A stretch of DNA of 64,000 nucleotides from positions 62,001 to 126,000 of the forward strand of contig CAVXMG010000009.1 of NCBI GenBank assembly GCA_963762735.1, written 5' to 3'. The notes under the pieces were generated by a model. It had not been told where the DNA came from, did not search any database, and saw only the letters and a list, made by a program, of their open reading frames with translations. Below, piece after piece: positions 27,192 to 37,400 of this stretch; within the stretch, counting starts at the first letter, position 1, and every line of letters starts with the position of its first letter. This DNA is from DASXKD01 sp963762735. GTDB lineage: Bacteria > Actinomycetota > Actinomycetes > Streptosporangiales > Streptosporangiaceae. A program made the translations under genes and the position numbers.

Positions 27192-28567
27192 GTTCTGTCC
27201 TCCCGCACCAGGCCTGCATGCGCGATGGGGCCGGGCCGTTTGCGGCTCCGGCGCCATCGGCGCCCTCGGCGGGTTCCGGCCCGCGGGGTCTGGGGGCTTG
27301 CCCCCGGGGAGGTGGAGTGCTCCCCCGAGCCAGCGGCCCAGGCCACGTGACGAAGGAACGGGGCCTGAGGCCACCGGGGGGTTCCGGGGGGTCGCTCCCC
27401 CGGGCCAGCGGCCCAGGCCACGTGACGAAGGAACGGGGCCTGAGGCCACCGGGGGGTTCCGGGGGGTCGCTCCCCCGGGCCAGCACTGCCCGGCGGGCCG
27501 AGGATCTGCCGCGCGAGGGTGCGATAGCGCTCCGCCATGACATCCCGCCCGAACTCGCGGGCGGCGGCGCGCGCGGCGCGGCCCAGGCTCGCCCGCCGCC
27601 CCGGGTCCGCGGCCAGTTCGCGCAGCGCGGCGGCCAGGTCATCGGTGTCGAACGGCCGGACGCACACGTCCCCGCTCATCCACTCCAGCGTGGGCAGGTC
27701 GAAGTGGACCACCGGCTTGCCGTAGGCCATGCCCTCCAGCGCGGTGATGCCGAACGCCTCGGAGCGCGACGGCATCGCCAGCACGGCACTACGGCGCAAC
27801 AGGGCATCCTTGCGCTCGCCGGTGACCGGGCCCACCCAGCGGATCCCGGGGCCGGCCGCGGCGAGCAGCGCGGTGAGCCGTTTCTCCTCGCGCTTCGGGC
27901 CCGCGCCGGCGATCACCAGTGGCAGTTCCACCCGGCTGGCTGCGTAGGCGGCCAGTAGAAGGTCCAGACCCTTTTCCCAGACCTGGACGCGGCCCAGGTA
28001 CAGGATGTGCTCGCCGCTGCCGAACTCCCGCTCGTCCAGGTCGGGGAGGTCCACGCTGTTGGGGATGACGCGCACGGTTGCCGCCGGGCTGGCCCGGCGG
28101 ACTGTCTGCCCGTCGGCGGGGTTGAGCACCACCACGTCGCGGTAGCAGCGCAGGCCGAGCCGCTCGATCAGGAAGAACGGGACCTTGTACCGGCGAGACA
28201 TCTCCCGGCCGGACAGGTTTTGTGCGAACCCTACAACTGGGCTCCGCGTGAACAGCGGGATGAAGCTGGTGGAGAACGGCGGGGTGAAGCTCTCGATCCA
28301 CGCCTCGTGCGGGATCCGCCTGGCCGCAAACGGCAGCAGCGCGTGGAACAGCAGTTGCCCGGCCCGCGGGCCGGCCCAGGCGACCGGCAGGTACCGGTAA
28401 CGCACCCCATCGCGCACCGCGGTCCCGCCGCGGCGGCCAGCGGTCACGACCATGACCTCGTAGTCCCGTCCCAGCCAGCCGGCCATCAGCCCCACGACGG
28501 CGCTGCCGCCGCCGGCATAGTGCCGGCTATCCGGGTTATCGAAACTCGAGATCACCAGGCGGTTCAT
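27188..28567 (-). CDS. GT4-family glycosyltransferase with repeat tail
   Basis: A GT-B retaining glycosyltransferase of 459 residues. The N-terminal donor/acceptor fold begins MNRLVISSFDNPD. The C-terminal nucleotide-sugar half shows ILYLGRVQVWEKGLDLLLAA and SRSEAFGITALEGMAYGKPV (the E-x7-E motif). The enzyme domain ends near residue 375. A low-complexity tail follows that includes a 25-residue unit twice (starting AGPGERPPGTPRW), encoded by the 75-base tandem repeat. The tail is not part of the family. It is translationally coupled on both sides by ATGA. Confidence 0.88.
   Translation of the reverse strand: MNRLVISSFDNPDSRHYAGGGSAVVGLMAGWLGRDYEVMVVTAGRRGGTAVRDGVRYRYLPVAWAGPRAGQLLFHALLPFAARRIPHEAWIESFTPPFSTSFIPLFTRSPVVGFAQNLSGREMSRRYKVPFFLIERLGLRCYRDVVVLNPADGQTVRRASPAATVRVIPNSVDLPDLDEREFGSGEHILYLGRVQVWEKGLDLLLAAYAASRVELPLVIAGAGPKREEKRLTALLAAAGPGIRWVGPVTGERKDALLRRSAVLAMPSRSEAFGITALEGMAYGKPVVHFDLPTLEWMSGDVCVRPFDTDDLAAALRELAADPGRRASLGRAARAAAREFGRDVMAERYRTLARQILGPPGSAGPGERPPGTPRWPQAPFLRHVAWAAGPGERPPGTPRWPQAPFLRHVAWAAGSGEHSTSPGASPQTPRAGTRRGRRWRRSRKRPGPIAHAGLVREDRT
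27330..27479. repeat. 75-base perfect tandem duplication
   Basis: Two copies (27330-27404 and 27405-27479), each starting CCAGCGGCCCAGGCC, lie inside the tail of the GT4 gene and keep its frame. Flanking bases contain partial copies and hairpin-prone runs such as GGGGGCTTGCCCCC at 27292-27305. It looks like an expanded intergenic GC-rich repeat that has become coding. Confidence 0.85.
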
Positions 28568-30894
28568 CGGGTCAGCATCCGGCGTCGTTGCTTGGCCGCC
28601 ACGAGTGCCACCCGCAGCGCCGCCGCCCGGGAGGCAGCCAGGTGCTGGCCGCGCAGGTGCATGTGGTAGGCGTGCTCCGCGCCCGCCCGCAGGGACAGCG
28701 GCAGCGGAAGCTGGACCGGCAGCCCGAGCGGGGCCCCGCCGTCGAGCCGCTCGATGGCCGAGCGCGCGGCCGCGACCGCCGCGTCGTAGCCGGTCCGCCA
28801 GCCTTCCCTGGTGGCTTGGCCGCGCCCGGCCTCAATGAGGTCCGGGCGCAGCAGGTCCCGCACGGCGAACAGCTCGGACAGGTCCAGGGCCAGGTTCTGG
28901 AACATGGCGTGCGCCAGCCAGATCCGCAACTCGTCGACCGGTGCCGGGCTCAGGCAGCCGTGACCGTTATCGCTGGCCCGGTCGAGCAACTCCTCGGTCG
29001 GCACCACAGGGACGCCGAACCAGGACACGCCCGTGTGCAGGTGCAGCGCCGGCCCGACCGGCGGGAACAGCAGCGCCTTGGTGGTGCGCTCAAGCCAGTA
29101 GGTCGAGCTGTGCACGTACCAGCCGGCCAGTGCGGTGAACGTGCCGTCCCAGTGCCGCTCCTCCACCACCAGGTCGAAGTCGTTGCGGACGCAGTCGTCG
29201 GGCAGGTCCCCCTTGAACAGCACGGCGGGGATGTCCGCCTCGCCGAGACGGCCGGTCACCTGGGCGAGGTTGCGGGCGAACAGGCCCCGTGCCGCCCGTA
29301 CCTCCGCCATCACGTGCGGAAGCTGCTCAGGGTAGGCACGGGCGAGCCGGCCCTCGACGTGGTTGCGCCGGGCCAGCGCGAGCGCCTCCCGTAGCTGCGG
29401 TTTGGTGGCCGTCGGCGCCTTGCCGCGCCAGACGGCGTCGGTCAGCAGCGACGCGTCCGATTGCTCCTTGACCTTCATGGTTTCCCTCCTGCGGCCAGGC
29501 GCCACCGTGGCCGGTCGCGTCTGTTCCGGCGATCCGGAGTGGCGCAGGAAGCGCACGCCGGCGAGCAGTCCCACGGCGACGGCGGCCAGCAGCCACGGCA
29601 CCGGGTAGCGGCGCAGCGCGACAAGCACCACGACCGTGACCACCGGCCCGGTCACCGGGAACCTGGTCAGCAGCCGATAGCCGAGCCGGCGGTGGAACCG
29701 GTAGCCCAGCAGCCCGAGCGCTGCGGTGGTGCCGAGCACCGAGCCGACGGCCAGCCCGGTGATCCCGTCGGCCGCCCATCCGGCCAGCAGCGCCGCCACG
29801 TAGCCCGCCAGCCCGGCAAGCAGCCACCACGCGCAGCTGTAGTCGGACACCGCCTGGAAGAACGTGGCCAGCATGTTGATGCCGCCCGCCGCCAGGCCCG
29901 CCACGGCGGTGAACTTGAGCAGCGTCGCCATCGCGCCGTACTGCGGGGGGAACACCGCCGCCAGCACCGGCGCCGGGGTGGTCGCCAGGATCGTGGCCAG
30001 CGGCAGCGCCACCACCGCGTACATGCGCACCGCGCGGGCGGGGAGAGTCCCGCCGCCCGCGCTGCGGGCCAGCACCGGGAAGAACGCCGTCGAGACCGCA
30101 CCCGCCACGAACAGCGGCGCCCGGGACAGCGCGGCGCTGACCTGATAGCTCGCCGCGAGGGCGCGGCTTTCCGGCAGCACGGCGACGAATACCACGTCGA
30201 TCGCTGCGAACAGCGAGACCAGGCCCTGCACGGCGGCAATGCCCAGGGCGCGGCGCCACAGGTCCCGGCTGGCCAGCGCGGCCAGCCACGGCCGGGTGGC
30301 GCGGCGCGGCACCCGCGGCCACCAGACCAGCAGCAGCAGCCCGCCGATGCCGAACCCCGCCAGCGCCCCGGTGTCGCCCAACCCGGCCACGGTGACCAGC
30401 AGCAGCCCGGCCGCGTTCTTCAGCACGTTCTCCCCGACGTACAGGGCCGACAGCGCGCGCATCCGCTCATGCCCCTGGTACCAGCCGGTCGTCGTGGTGC
30501 CGAGAAAGATGATGAACGCGCTGACGGACAGCGCCAGCGCGGCCGGGGTGCTGGCGAACTGCCCCGCGATCACCCACACGACCGCGCCGGCGAGCAGCCC
30601 GCTGCCGGCGCTGGCGAGCATGGTGAATCTGGTCGCGGCGAACCGCTCCGCGTCGGAGCCGGCCCGCGCCAGCGCCTGGGCAAGCACCCAGGGCACGGAC
30701 ACGGTGGCGACCGTGGTGGCCCACAGCAGCAGCCCCTGGCCGGCCGCGAACGTCGAGTAGTCCGCCACGTTCAGCAGGTGGGTGAGCACCAGCGCGTACA
30801 GGTAGTTGAGGACGCCGACGACAAGGAACGCCACGGTGACCCACCGCGCGCCGCGCACCGCGGCGGACTCGTCCCTGTGGTCGACCAGGGTCAC
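28564..30894 (-). CDS. polysaccharide flippase fused (or apparently fused) to a nucleotidyltransferase-like protein
   Basis: One frame of 776 residues. Residues 1-445 form a Wzx/MATE-type lipid-linked-sugar flippase with about 12-14 membrane segments, starting after MTLVDHRDESAAVRGARWVT. Residues from about 473 resemble the uncharacterised nucleotidyltransferase family (PF14907-like), with IPAVLFKGDLPDDCVRNDFD and a WYVHSSTYWLER segment. Met 473 has a strong AGGAGGG just upstream, and in another frame a TGA overlaps that ATG (ATGA). So these may be two coupled genes joined by an upstream indel, or a real fusion. ATGA overlaps link it to both neighbouring genes. Confidence 0.8.
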   Translation of the reverse strand: MTLVDHRDESAAVRGARWVTVAFLVVGVLNYLYALVLTHLLNVADYSTFAAGQGLLLWATTVATVSVPWVLAQALARAGSDAERFAATRFTMLASAGSGLLAGAVVWVIAGQFASTPAALALSVSAFIIFLGTTTTGWYQGHERMRALSALYVGENVLKNAAGLLLVTVAGLGDTGALAGFGIGGLLLLVWWPRVPRRATRPWLAALASRDLWRRALGIAAVQGLVSLFAAIDVVFVAVLPESRALAASYQVSAALSRAPLFVAGAVSTAFFPVLARSAGGGTLPARAVRMYAVVALPLATILATTPAPVLAAVFPPQYGAMATLLKFTAVAGLAAGGINMLATFFQAVSDYSCAWWLLAGLAGYVAALLAGWAADGITGLAVGSVLGTTAALGLLGYRFHRRLGYRLLTRFPVTGPVVTVVVLVALRRYPVPWLLAAVAVGLLAGVRFLRHSGSPEQTRPATVAPGRRRETMKVKEQSDASLLTDAVWRGKAPTATKPQLREALALARRNHVEGRLARAYPEQLPHVMAEVRAARGLFARNLAQVTGRLGEADIPAVLFKGDLPDDCVRNDFDLVVEERHWDGTFTALAGWYVHSSTYWLERTTKALLFPPVGPALHLHTGVSWFGVPVVPTEELLDRASDNGHGCLSPAPVDELRIWLAHAMFQNLALDLSELFAVRDLLRPDLIEAGRGQATREGWRTGYDAAVAAARSAIERLDGGAPLGLPVQLPLPLSLRAGAEHAYHMHLRGQHLAASRAAALRVALVAAKQRRRMLTR
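29484..29490 (-). promoter_or_regulatory. internal ribosome-binding site for the nucleotidyltransferase part
   Basis: AGGAGGG on the minus strand lies 5 bases before ATG 29478. It suggests that residues 473-776 are, or once were, translated as a separate 304-residue protein (28564-29478). Confidence 0.55.
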
Positions 30895-32303
30895 TCCAGG
30901 CCGCCCTCACCGCTGGCGCACAGCACCTGGACGGTGGAGGCCAGGTACAGCTTGGCCGGGGGCACCGGCACCCGCTCCAGCGCCCTGGCGGCGGTCATCT
31001 CGTCGCAACCGGTGAACAGCACCCTGATGCCGTCCTCGTCACGCCGCAGCACGTCGGTGACCCGGAGCCCCTGCCGCACCGGCTCCTCCACCGCATCGGC
31101 GTCCTCGGGCGGCCACCACGCAACCGTCGACAGGTCGCTGGACTGGCGCCGGGAGCCGGTGCGCAGGCGGGCCCGGCCGATCTCCGACACCAGCACCCCG
31201 GCCATCCGCTCCGCGCTGGCGTCCCAGGTGAACCTGCCGGCCCACCGCTTGGTTTCGACCGCCATCGCCTCGCGCCGCACCGGGTCTGACAGCTCGGCGA
31301 GCGCGCTGGCCAGCGGTATCGTCAGGTCGCGGTCGGCCGGGAAAAGCCATCCGGTGAACCCGTCGCGCACCGAGTCGCGCAGGCCGGGGACGTCGTAGGC
31401 GACCGCCGGCGTGCCCACCGAGTTGGCCTCCATGACGGTGAGCCCCCAGCCTTCGGCCAGCGACGGCGCCACGGTCAGCCAGGCCCGGCTGAGCAGATCG
31501 GCCTTGACCTGCTCAGGCACCCGGCCCGGCAGGCTCAGGTGCTGCTCCAGGCCGAGCCGCCTGGCCTCGGCCTGGAGTTCGGCGCGGGCCGGACCGTCGC
31601 CCGCGATGTACACATGCAGGTCCGGCCAGCGGTGCAGCAACGACGGCAGTGCCTCGACCAGCAGGTGCAGCCGCTTGTGCGGGACCAGCCTGGTGACCAC
31701 GGCGATCTCCGCCGTCTCCGAACGCTTCACGGTGCTCGGCGGCATGGCCCGGACCCCGTTCGGCACGATGTGGATCGGCGCGGTGATGCCAAGCTGGCGG
31801 CGCATCTCGGCCCGGGTCGACGGAGAGACCGCCACGAACGGCGTGCGCTGGTACAGCTTCGCGGTGGCCTTGCCTTCGAGCAGGCGGCCTACCTGGTTCA
31901 TCGGCCAGCGGAAGTACATGTCGAACTGGCTCTGGTGCACGTGGTGCACCACGCAGACCACCACGGTGCCAGCCGGGGCGAACACCGGGGCGAAGAACGG
32001 GATGCCGTTCTGGAAGTCGACGACAGCGTCGTAGTACCGCCCGTGCTTGCGCAGGTACCGGGCCGCCGCCAGGTACACGCCGAACTTGCCGCCCTCCCGG
32101 GCCACCAGGTACTCGTGCGCCCAGTCGAACGGGGCCGCGCCCGGGTACTTCCCGGTGAACAGCGTGACCTCGGCGCCCGCGGCCGCCAGTCGCCGGGCGA
32201 TCTCCTCGGTGTACGCTTCCGCGCCCCCCGCTTCTGGGTTGGCCTGGTCGCGCCAGTTCAGGAAGAGGAGCCGTCGCCCGGCGATCTGTTCGAGTCCGCG
32301 CAT
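30891..32303 (-). CDS. GT4-family glycosyltransferase
   Basis: A 470-residue GT-B glycosyltransferase. It starts with RRLLFLNWRDQANPEAGGAE, typical of membrane-glycan mannosyl- or glucosyltransferases. It has VVTRLVPHKRLHLLVEALPS and APSLAEGWGLTVMEANSVGT (E-x7-E). A C-terminal extension of about 70 residues after the enzyme core is unassigned. ATG 32303 follows AGGAGC. It overlaps the GT2 gene by 46 bases upstream and the flippase start by 4 bases. Confidence 0.9.
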   Translation of the reverse strand: MRGLEQIAGRRLLFLNWRDQANPEAGGAEAYTEEIARRLAAAGAEVTLFTGKYPGAAPFDWAHEYLVAREGGKFGVYLAAARYLRKHGRYYDAVVDFQNGIPFFAPVFAPAGTVVVCVVHHVHQSQFDMYFRWPMNQVGRLLEGKATAKLYQRTPFVAVSPSTRAEMRRQLGITAPIHIVPNGVRAMPPSTVKRSETAEIAVVTRLVPHKRLHLLVEALPSLLHRWPDLHVYIAGDGPARAELQAEARRLGLEQHLSLPGRVPEQVKADLLSRAWLTVAPSLAEGWGLTVMEANSVGTPAVAYDVPGLRDSVRDGFTGWLFPADRDLTIPLASALAELSDPVRREAMAVETKRWAGRFTWDASAERMAGVLVSEIGRARLRTGSRRQSSDLSTVAWWPPEDADAVEEPVRQGLRVTDVLRRDEDGIRVLFTGCDEMTAARALERVPVPPAKLYLASTVQVLCASGEGGLE

Positions 32304-33112
32304 AACGACGTGCTCCTGCGGGCGAGCCGGAACACGTCGGCGGCGGCCTTGACGCCGTCGCGCAGGCCGTTCATCGTGGAGCCCTCCTGGTCCGACCAGA
32401 CGACGGGGATCTCGACGACGTTCACGTCGAGGGCGAGGACGGCCCGGAGCAGTTCGACGTCGAACGCGAACCCGGTCACCCGCAGGTCGCGTATGGCCGT
32501 GCGGGCCGTTTCTGCGGTGAAGAACTTGCAGCCACACTGGCTGTCCTCGATGCCGGGCAGGATCCGCTGCGCCAGGAACCGGAACACCGCGCCGCCGAGG
32601 ATCCTGCTGCCGGGCTGCGGCTCGGCCAGGGTGGCGCCGCCGATATGCCGCGAGCCGATGACCGCGTCGTAGCCGCCCTCGAGCAGTGGGACGATGAAGT
32701 CGAGGGTCTCGATCGGGGTCGCCAGGTCGGCATCCATGTAGCCGACGTACCTGGCACTGGAGGTGAGCACCCCGCGCCGCACCGCGGCGCCCTTGCCGCG
32801 CTCGGCGCAGCCGACCAGATGGATCGGCACGCGCCCGGTGCCGAGCCGTTTGACCAGGTTGACCGTGCGGTCCGCGCTGCCGTTGTCGATCACCGCGAGG
32901 GCCGAGGAGTATCGCTGTTGCTCCAGGTACCGGATCATCCGGAACAGGGCATGCGGCAGCCGGCGCGCCTCGTTCTTGGCAGGAATGAGGATCTCGATGT
33001 CGCACGGCGGGCGCATCAGGGCCGCGGGGATGCCCGCCTCGGTTTGCGATGCTCCGGCGGGGCCCGGCGGCGCCCCGTGGGGCTGGCCTTGCCTAGCGGT
33101 GACGGTTCCCAT
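32258..33112 (-). CDS. GT2 polyprenyl/dolichyl-phosphate sugar synthase-like glycosyltransferase
   Basis: A 284-residue GT-A enzyme with ILIPAKNEARRLP, VIDNGSADRT, the metal-binding YMDADLATP (DxD) and a later SQCGCKFF. The layout matches dolichyl-phosphate glucose/mannose synthases that load sugar on a lipid carrier. The membrane glycosyltransferase at the other end of the operon would then use the product. GGGGAGG precedes ATG 33112. It is the first gene of the glycan operon; bases 33113-33321 hold its promoter region. Confidence 0.9.
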   Translation of the reverse strand: MGTVTARQGQPHGAPPGPAGASQTEAGIPAALMRPPCDIEILIPAKNEARRLPHALFRMIRYLEQQRYSSALAVIDNGSADRTVNLVKRLGTGRVPIHLVGCAERGKGAAVRRGVLTSSARYVGYMDADLATPIETLDFIVPLLEGGYDAVIGSRHIGGATLAEPQPGSRILGGAVFRFLAQRILPGIEDSQCGCKFFTAETARTAIRDLRVTGFAFDVELLRAVLALDVNVVEIPVVWSDQEGSTMNGLRDGVKAAADVFRLARRSTSLCADSNRSPGDGSSS

Positions 33113-33321
33113 GGACGCCTCCCCGAGGTCTCAGCGGCCAGGGGCGGTCATATGGGACCTTCAGCTCATATCTTGCTACCCTCTGTAACCTCCGATATAC
33201 CGATAGTGCTCACCTGGCGAGCATTTACACAAGGGCGGCACGTACGCGCTCTGTATCCTGGCGACATGTACAAGATCACCGGGGCGTGATCCGGCTGGCC
33301 TCGGGCCGTGCGCGCAAGCGG

Positions 33322-34393
33322 CTAGGACCCGGCCCACCGCAGCGTGAACCGGTCCAGCATGTAGCCGAATGCGTTGACCGTGGGCTGGACGAAGTTGTCC
33401 CTGATGGTCAGCGATGCCTGGTTCTCCGCGGTCCGCACAAGCGGGCCGGTGACCTGCGCCAGATGGGTGGCCTTGTAGAAGGCGATGTACTGCGCCTGCG
33501 AATAGAGCACCGCCTGCGCGAACTGCGGGCGCAGCACCAGGCCGCAGCCGAGGCCCGGGTACGTCCAGCTATGTTGCGTAGTCGATCGGCCGCGAAGGAA
33601 TGTTGTCGATCGTCACGTCATGCACCGACTGCGGTAGCTGCGGCTTGGGCAGCACCATGCTGACCGCCACGTGGCCGGGCTTGCCCTGCGCCGGACGGCT
33701 GAGCACCTGGAGCCGATAGTGACCCGCCGAGCGCGCCCACCACGAGGGACCCGGGTTGAGGTCCACCGTCGCGGCGGCATGCCCGACGGCGTAGAACGTG
33801 CTCGCGTACCAGCACGGCCACGGGCCGATGTTCTTGGCCACCTTGTGGGTGAAGTAGAAGCTGAAGTTCGCCTGGCCAAGGGCCGGCTTGGAGATTCCCT
33901 CGATCTTCTGCAGGACCCAGGGCCCCAAATCGGTGTTGGTCGTGGTGCCCGCCGCGACCGTCTGCCACGGCCAGCCGAACTTGACGCTCGGCAGGTGGAC
34001 GTTCAGGCCGACCAGGTGCAGGGCCGCCGACAGCGCCATCAGCACAACCGAGGCAATCGCGCGTCGGAAGATGAGGCCGATTACCAGCAGCACCGCCGAC
34101 CAGGTGATCAGCCGCGGGATCCGCCGTCGGTGCGGTCGCGGGTTCCCCCGGGGGCCACCAGGACCCGGAGGCCAGCCGCCGTTGCCAGGCTGTGGCGGCC
34201 AGGGTGGCAGGGGAGCGGTGCGGTCCGCCCACCCGGCACTGTCGCCCGGCCGCGACGGCTCGGTGTCCACCGCGCCGGCCGACACCCCTGGACCCGCGTA
34301 CCCGGCTCCGTACCAGGCCGGCTCCTGCCGCCCGGGCCTGCCGGTCGTCAGCATGCCGAGCAGGAATACCAGCAACCGAACCACGTGATCCAC
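33322..34393 (-). CDS. membrane protein of unknown function, one frameshift
   Basis: About 356 residues once the frame is repaired. A Pro/Gly-rich cytoplasmic N-terminus (about 20-85) is followed by two close hydrophobic segments (LITWSAVLLVIGLIF, then VVLMALSAALHLVGL) and a larger outside domain with paired Trp/Cys (WPCWYASTFY). At about 33572 the frame must change: IDYAT-stop should continue HSWTYPGLG...VLRPQFAQAVLYSQAQYIAF to 33322, one A fewer. It is the third gene of an envelope cluster, 24 bases after the hydrolase. I know no family; the layout resembles membrane subunits seen with secretion or transfer loci. Confidence 0.6.
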
Positions 34394-34417
34394 CTCTCCC
34401 TGTGACCGGGCGGGCCA

Positions 34418-37400
34418 CTACATGAGCGCCTGGTAGTTGAGACCGAGCACGATCGGGACGGCCCCGAACGGCTGCCGGAACCGGCTGCCCGGCTTGTCCG
34501 GCGCGTTCGGATCGTCGATATTGGGCCAGCGCATGTGGGTGTGGTCCGCGGTGAGCCCGGCGACCGAGTAAGGGAAGTCCATGGCCGAGGTGTTGTGCTG
34601 CCTGAGCAGGCCGCCCCAGCGGAACGCGGCGAACACGTTGGCCAGTTCGCGGACCGTCAGTTCATCGCTGGTGGCGATGTCGAGTTGGTAGACCGACCGG
34701 GTCAGGTGGACCAGGTCGGCGGCACACTGCTGCAGCGCGGCCGATCTGGTCCGGTAGCACGTGTCATCGGGGTTGAGCGCGCCGAGCTTCTCGCCGTAGA
34801 CCGGTGAGTACCCGTGCCGGGCCTTGCACTGCATCCAGTCACATGCCGCCAGGATCTCCCAGCGGATGCCGGTGTGGCTTGCCACGTCGCGGTAGAGCGG
34901 TTCGGCGCGGACCAACGGCATCTTGGCCGAGGTGAGGAATGCCTGACGGACCGATGGCGGCATGTGAGCGTGGTAGACGGTCAGCGTGGCGGTGGTGCTG
35001 TCCGCGGGGGATTGGCGGCTTGCCGGGGAACTGCCTGCCGGGGAAGAGCTGCCTGCCGGGGCGCCGCTGACGGCTGACCCGGCGGCTGAGTTCGCCGTTG
35101 AGTTCGCGCTGGAGCCGCCCTGGTCGGTCGGGGCGGTGGCGGCCGTGTTGTGGACCAGACCGGGAACGTCCGCGCCGCCCTGCGTCGGCGAGGAGGCGGC
35201 GCTAGGCAACGGATTGCCGGCCGCCGGAAGAGGGCCGCCGGTCGCCGGGCCTGGATCCGCGGGAGCTGGGGTCGGTACGGCCGGTGGCGCAGTGGCGCCG
35301 CGCGGCGCCGTCGCGCCGCCGGGTACCGCCGACGCAGGGCTTGGCGCCGCCGACGGGCTGACCCCGGCCTGCGGTGGCGGCGTGGCGCCGCGGGCCACCT
35401 CGGTCCGCCGCGTGCGGGGGCTGCTTGGCTCGGTGGCGCCGTCGGGCCGCCGGGTGCCGTCGCTGAGTGGCGAGCTGGCTGCCCGGGGCTGGATCGTCGT
35501 CGCGGGGCTGGCGGACGCCCCGGCGCGCGGAGGCAGGGTGCCGCCGTGCGGCGCCACCGAAGCGCCGGGTGCCGCCGGGGCCGGAGCGGCCGCGGGGCTG
35601 GCTGACAGACCGGTCTGGAACGCAGATCCAGCCGCAGCGCCCTGCTGCACCCCCGGAATGTTGCTTCCGCCGGACTCGCCGTGGCCGCCGCAGCGCGATC
35701 CGGAGCGGCCGGTCCGCTCCCGGACGTTCCGGCTGCTACGTGCGTGCCGGGACCAGGGTGCTGCAGGCCCGGGATGGCCGCGCTGCCCGTCCGGGCCGCC
35801 ACGGGCGCGGCCGCCGCGGGAAGAGCGACATGCGGCGTACCCGCTCGGTTGGTGCTGGCGTGCTGTGGCTGCGCGGTCGGTGCGGTTGCTTGCTGCGCAC
35901 CGGCAGCTGTGCTTGCGGCCGTACCACGGGCCGTTGGCCTGGCAAGGTCGGCCCGAGCCGTGGGCCGCGCCGGGCCGACGGCCGGGTGCAGCGGCCGGGC
36001 TGCGCCGATGGCCGGGGGAGCGGCCGGGCTGCGCCGATGGCTGGGTGCGCGGGCCGCAGACGACTGGCAGCGCGGCCGGGGTGCCTGTGGCCAGCCTGCG
36101 GCGCTGGCTCATGCGGCACGCCTGGGATCGCCGCATCGGCGGACATGTTGGCGAGGCCCGGCCCGCTCCCCGAGCCTTGCGAGGTGTGGCCGGTCGGCTG
36201 GCCGTGTCTACTGTCGGTCTGGGCGCTCCCCGAGCTTGCCGCCGAGGCAGCCCGGTGTCCGGTGTCAGGCAGCGGTGCGGGGCCGGAGGTGCGTGCCAGG
36301 CCCGCGGGGCGCGCCGGGTGTGCCAGCGGCGCGGGCCGGGCGGAGCGGCCCGGGTACGGCGTGGCCGCGGGATGCGCCGCCGGATCGTGGTGGGCCGCTT
36401 GCGCCTGATCTGCGGCCAGGCCGGCGTGCGGCGCGCCTTTCTGGTGCACGGTCGGGCCAGCGCCAGTCTGCCCGCCTTGAGCAGGTGTGGCGTCGTGAGC
36501 CGGAGGCGGCCATGCCATCGGGCCCGGCTGGACCGGGACCGGATTGCCGATCGGTCCCGGGTCCTGCGGGGTTGGCGTCCGATCGTGGCCAGGTGAGGTA
36601 CTGCGCGGGTCCGGAGACGGTTGCGGCAGCGCCGAGTGCGCTGGGTGCGGCTGGCTGCCCGGGTGATGCGCCTGGCCCGGGCCGGAAGCCTGGTGCCCGG
36701 CATCCGGGCCTGGATGCTGGGGCACAGAAAGGCGCCCCCCGCCGTGGCCATGCGCGGCGCCACCGTGCGCAGTGCCGGACGCATCGCCGCGTGCGGCGGA
36801 CGTCGAAGCGGTATAGGCCGTAGTGCTTCATCAGCTGGATGAGCTTCGCGCCGTACTCCGGGTCGGTGGCGTAGATGCCGGTCAGCGCCGCGGCAAACGC
36901 GTTCGGGTCCGCACGCCGCGACATCGCGGTCGCATAGTCGCCGCTGCGCGCAAGGAGCCTGCCGTGGGCGTCGATGCTCTGGGCGACGCTCTGATAGATC
37001 TGGAAGGAAGCGGAGAGGTTCACGAGCTGACCGTTGATCACCTCCTGTGTGGGCTGCACGTCGCTGCCTGCTGGCCCGGTTCCCTTGATCCCGAACAGGT
37101 TGTGGTCGTTGGTCGCCAGGACGCTCTGACCCCAGCCGGATTCGTCGATGGCCTGGGCGATCGTGACGGAGGCCGGTACCCCGTACTTGCGCTGGGTGGC
37201 CATGGCACCCTGCGCGACCTGCTGAATGAAGGCCTGCTGGACGGAAGTTCCGGGCCGAGGCGTGTCGCTTGGCGGCACGTCGTGCCGGTGATACGGCGGG
37301 AGTGCGGTGGCGTCGCCCGGATGGTGCTGGTGCGCCCGCTTGAGCAGCCCGGGGATGGCTGCCTCGCCAGGCCTGGCCCGCTGAGGCTTGGCTGGCCTGA

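Noticed and set aside
27330..27479. Possible CRISPR-like repeat
   Set aside because: Only two directly adjoining 75-base copies with no spacers, inside a coding frame.
34986..36596. 536-residue plus-strand frame opposite the giant hydrolase linker
   Set aside because: Ala/Gly/Pro/Arg-rich. The opposite strand joins a signal-type N-terminus to recognisable hydrolase domains, which is more convincing.
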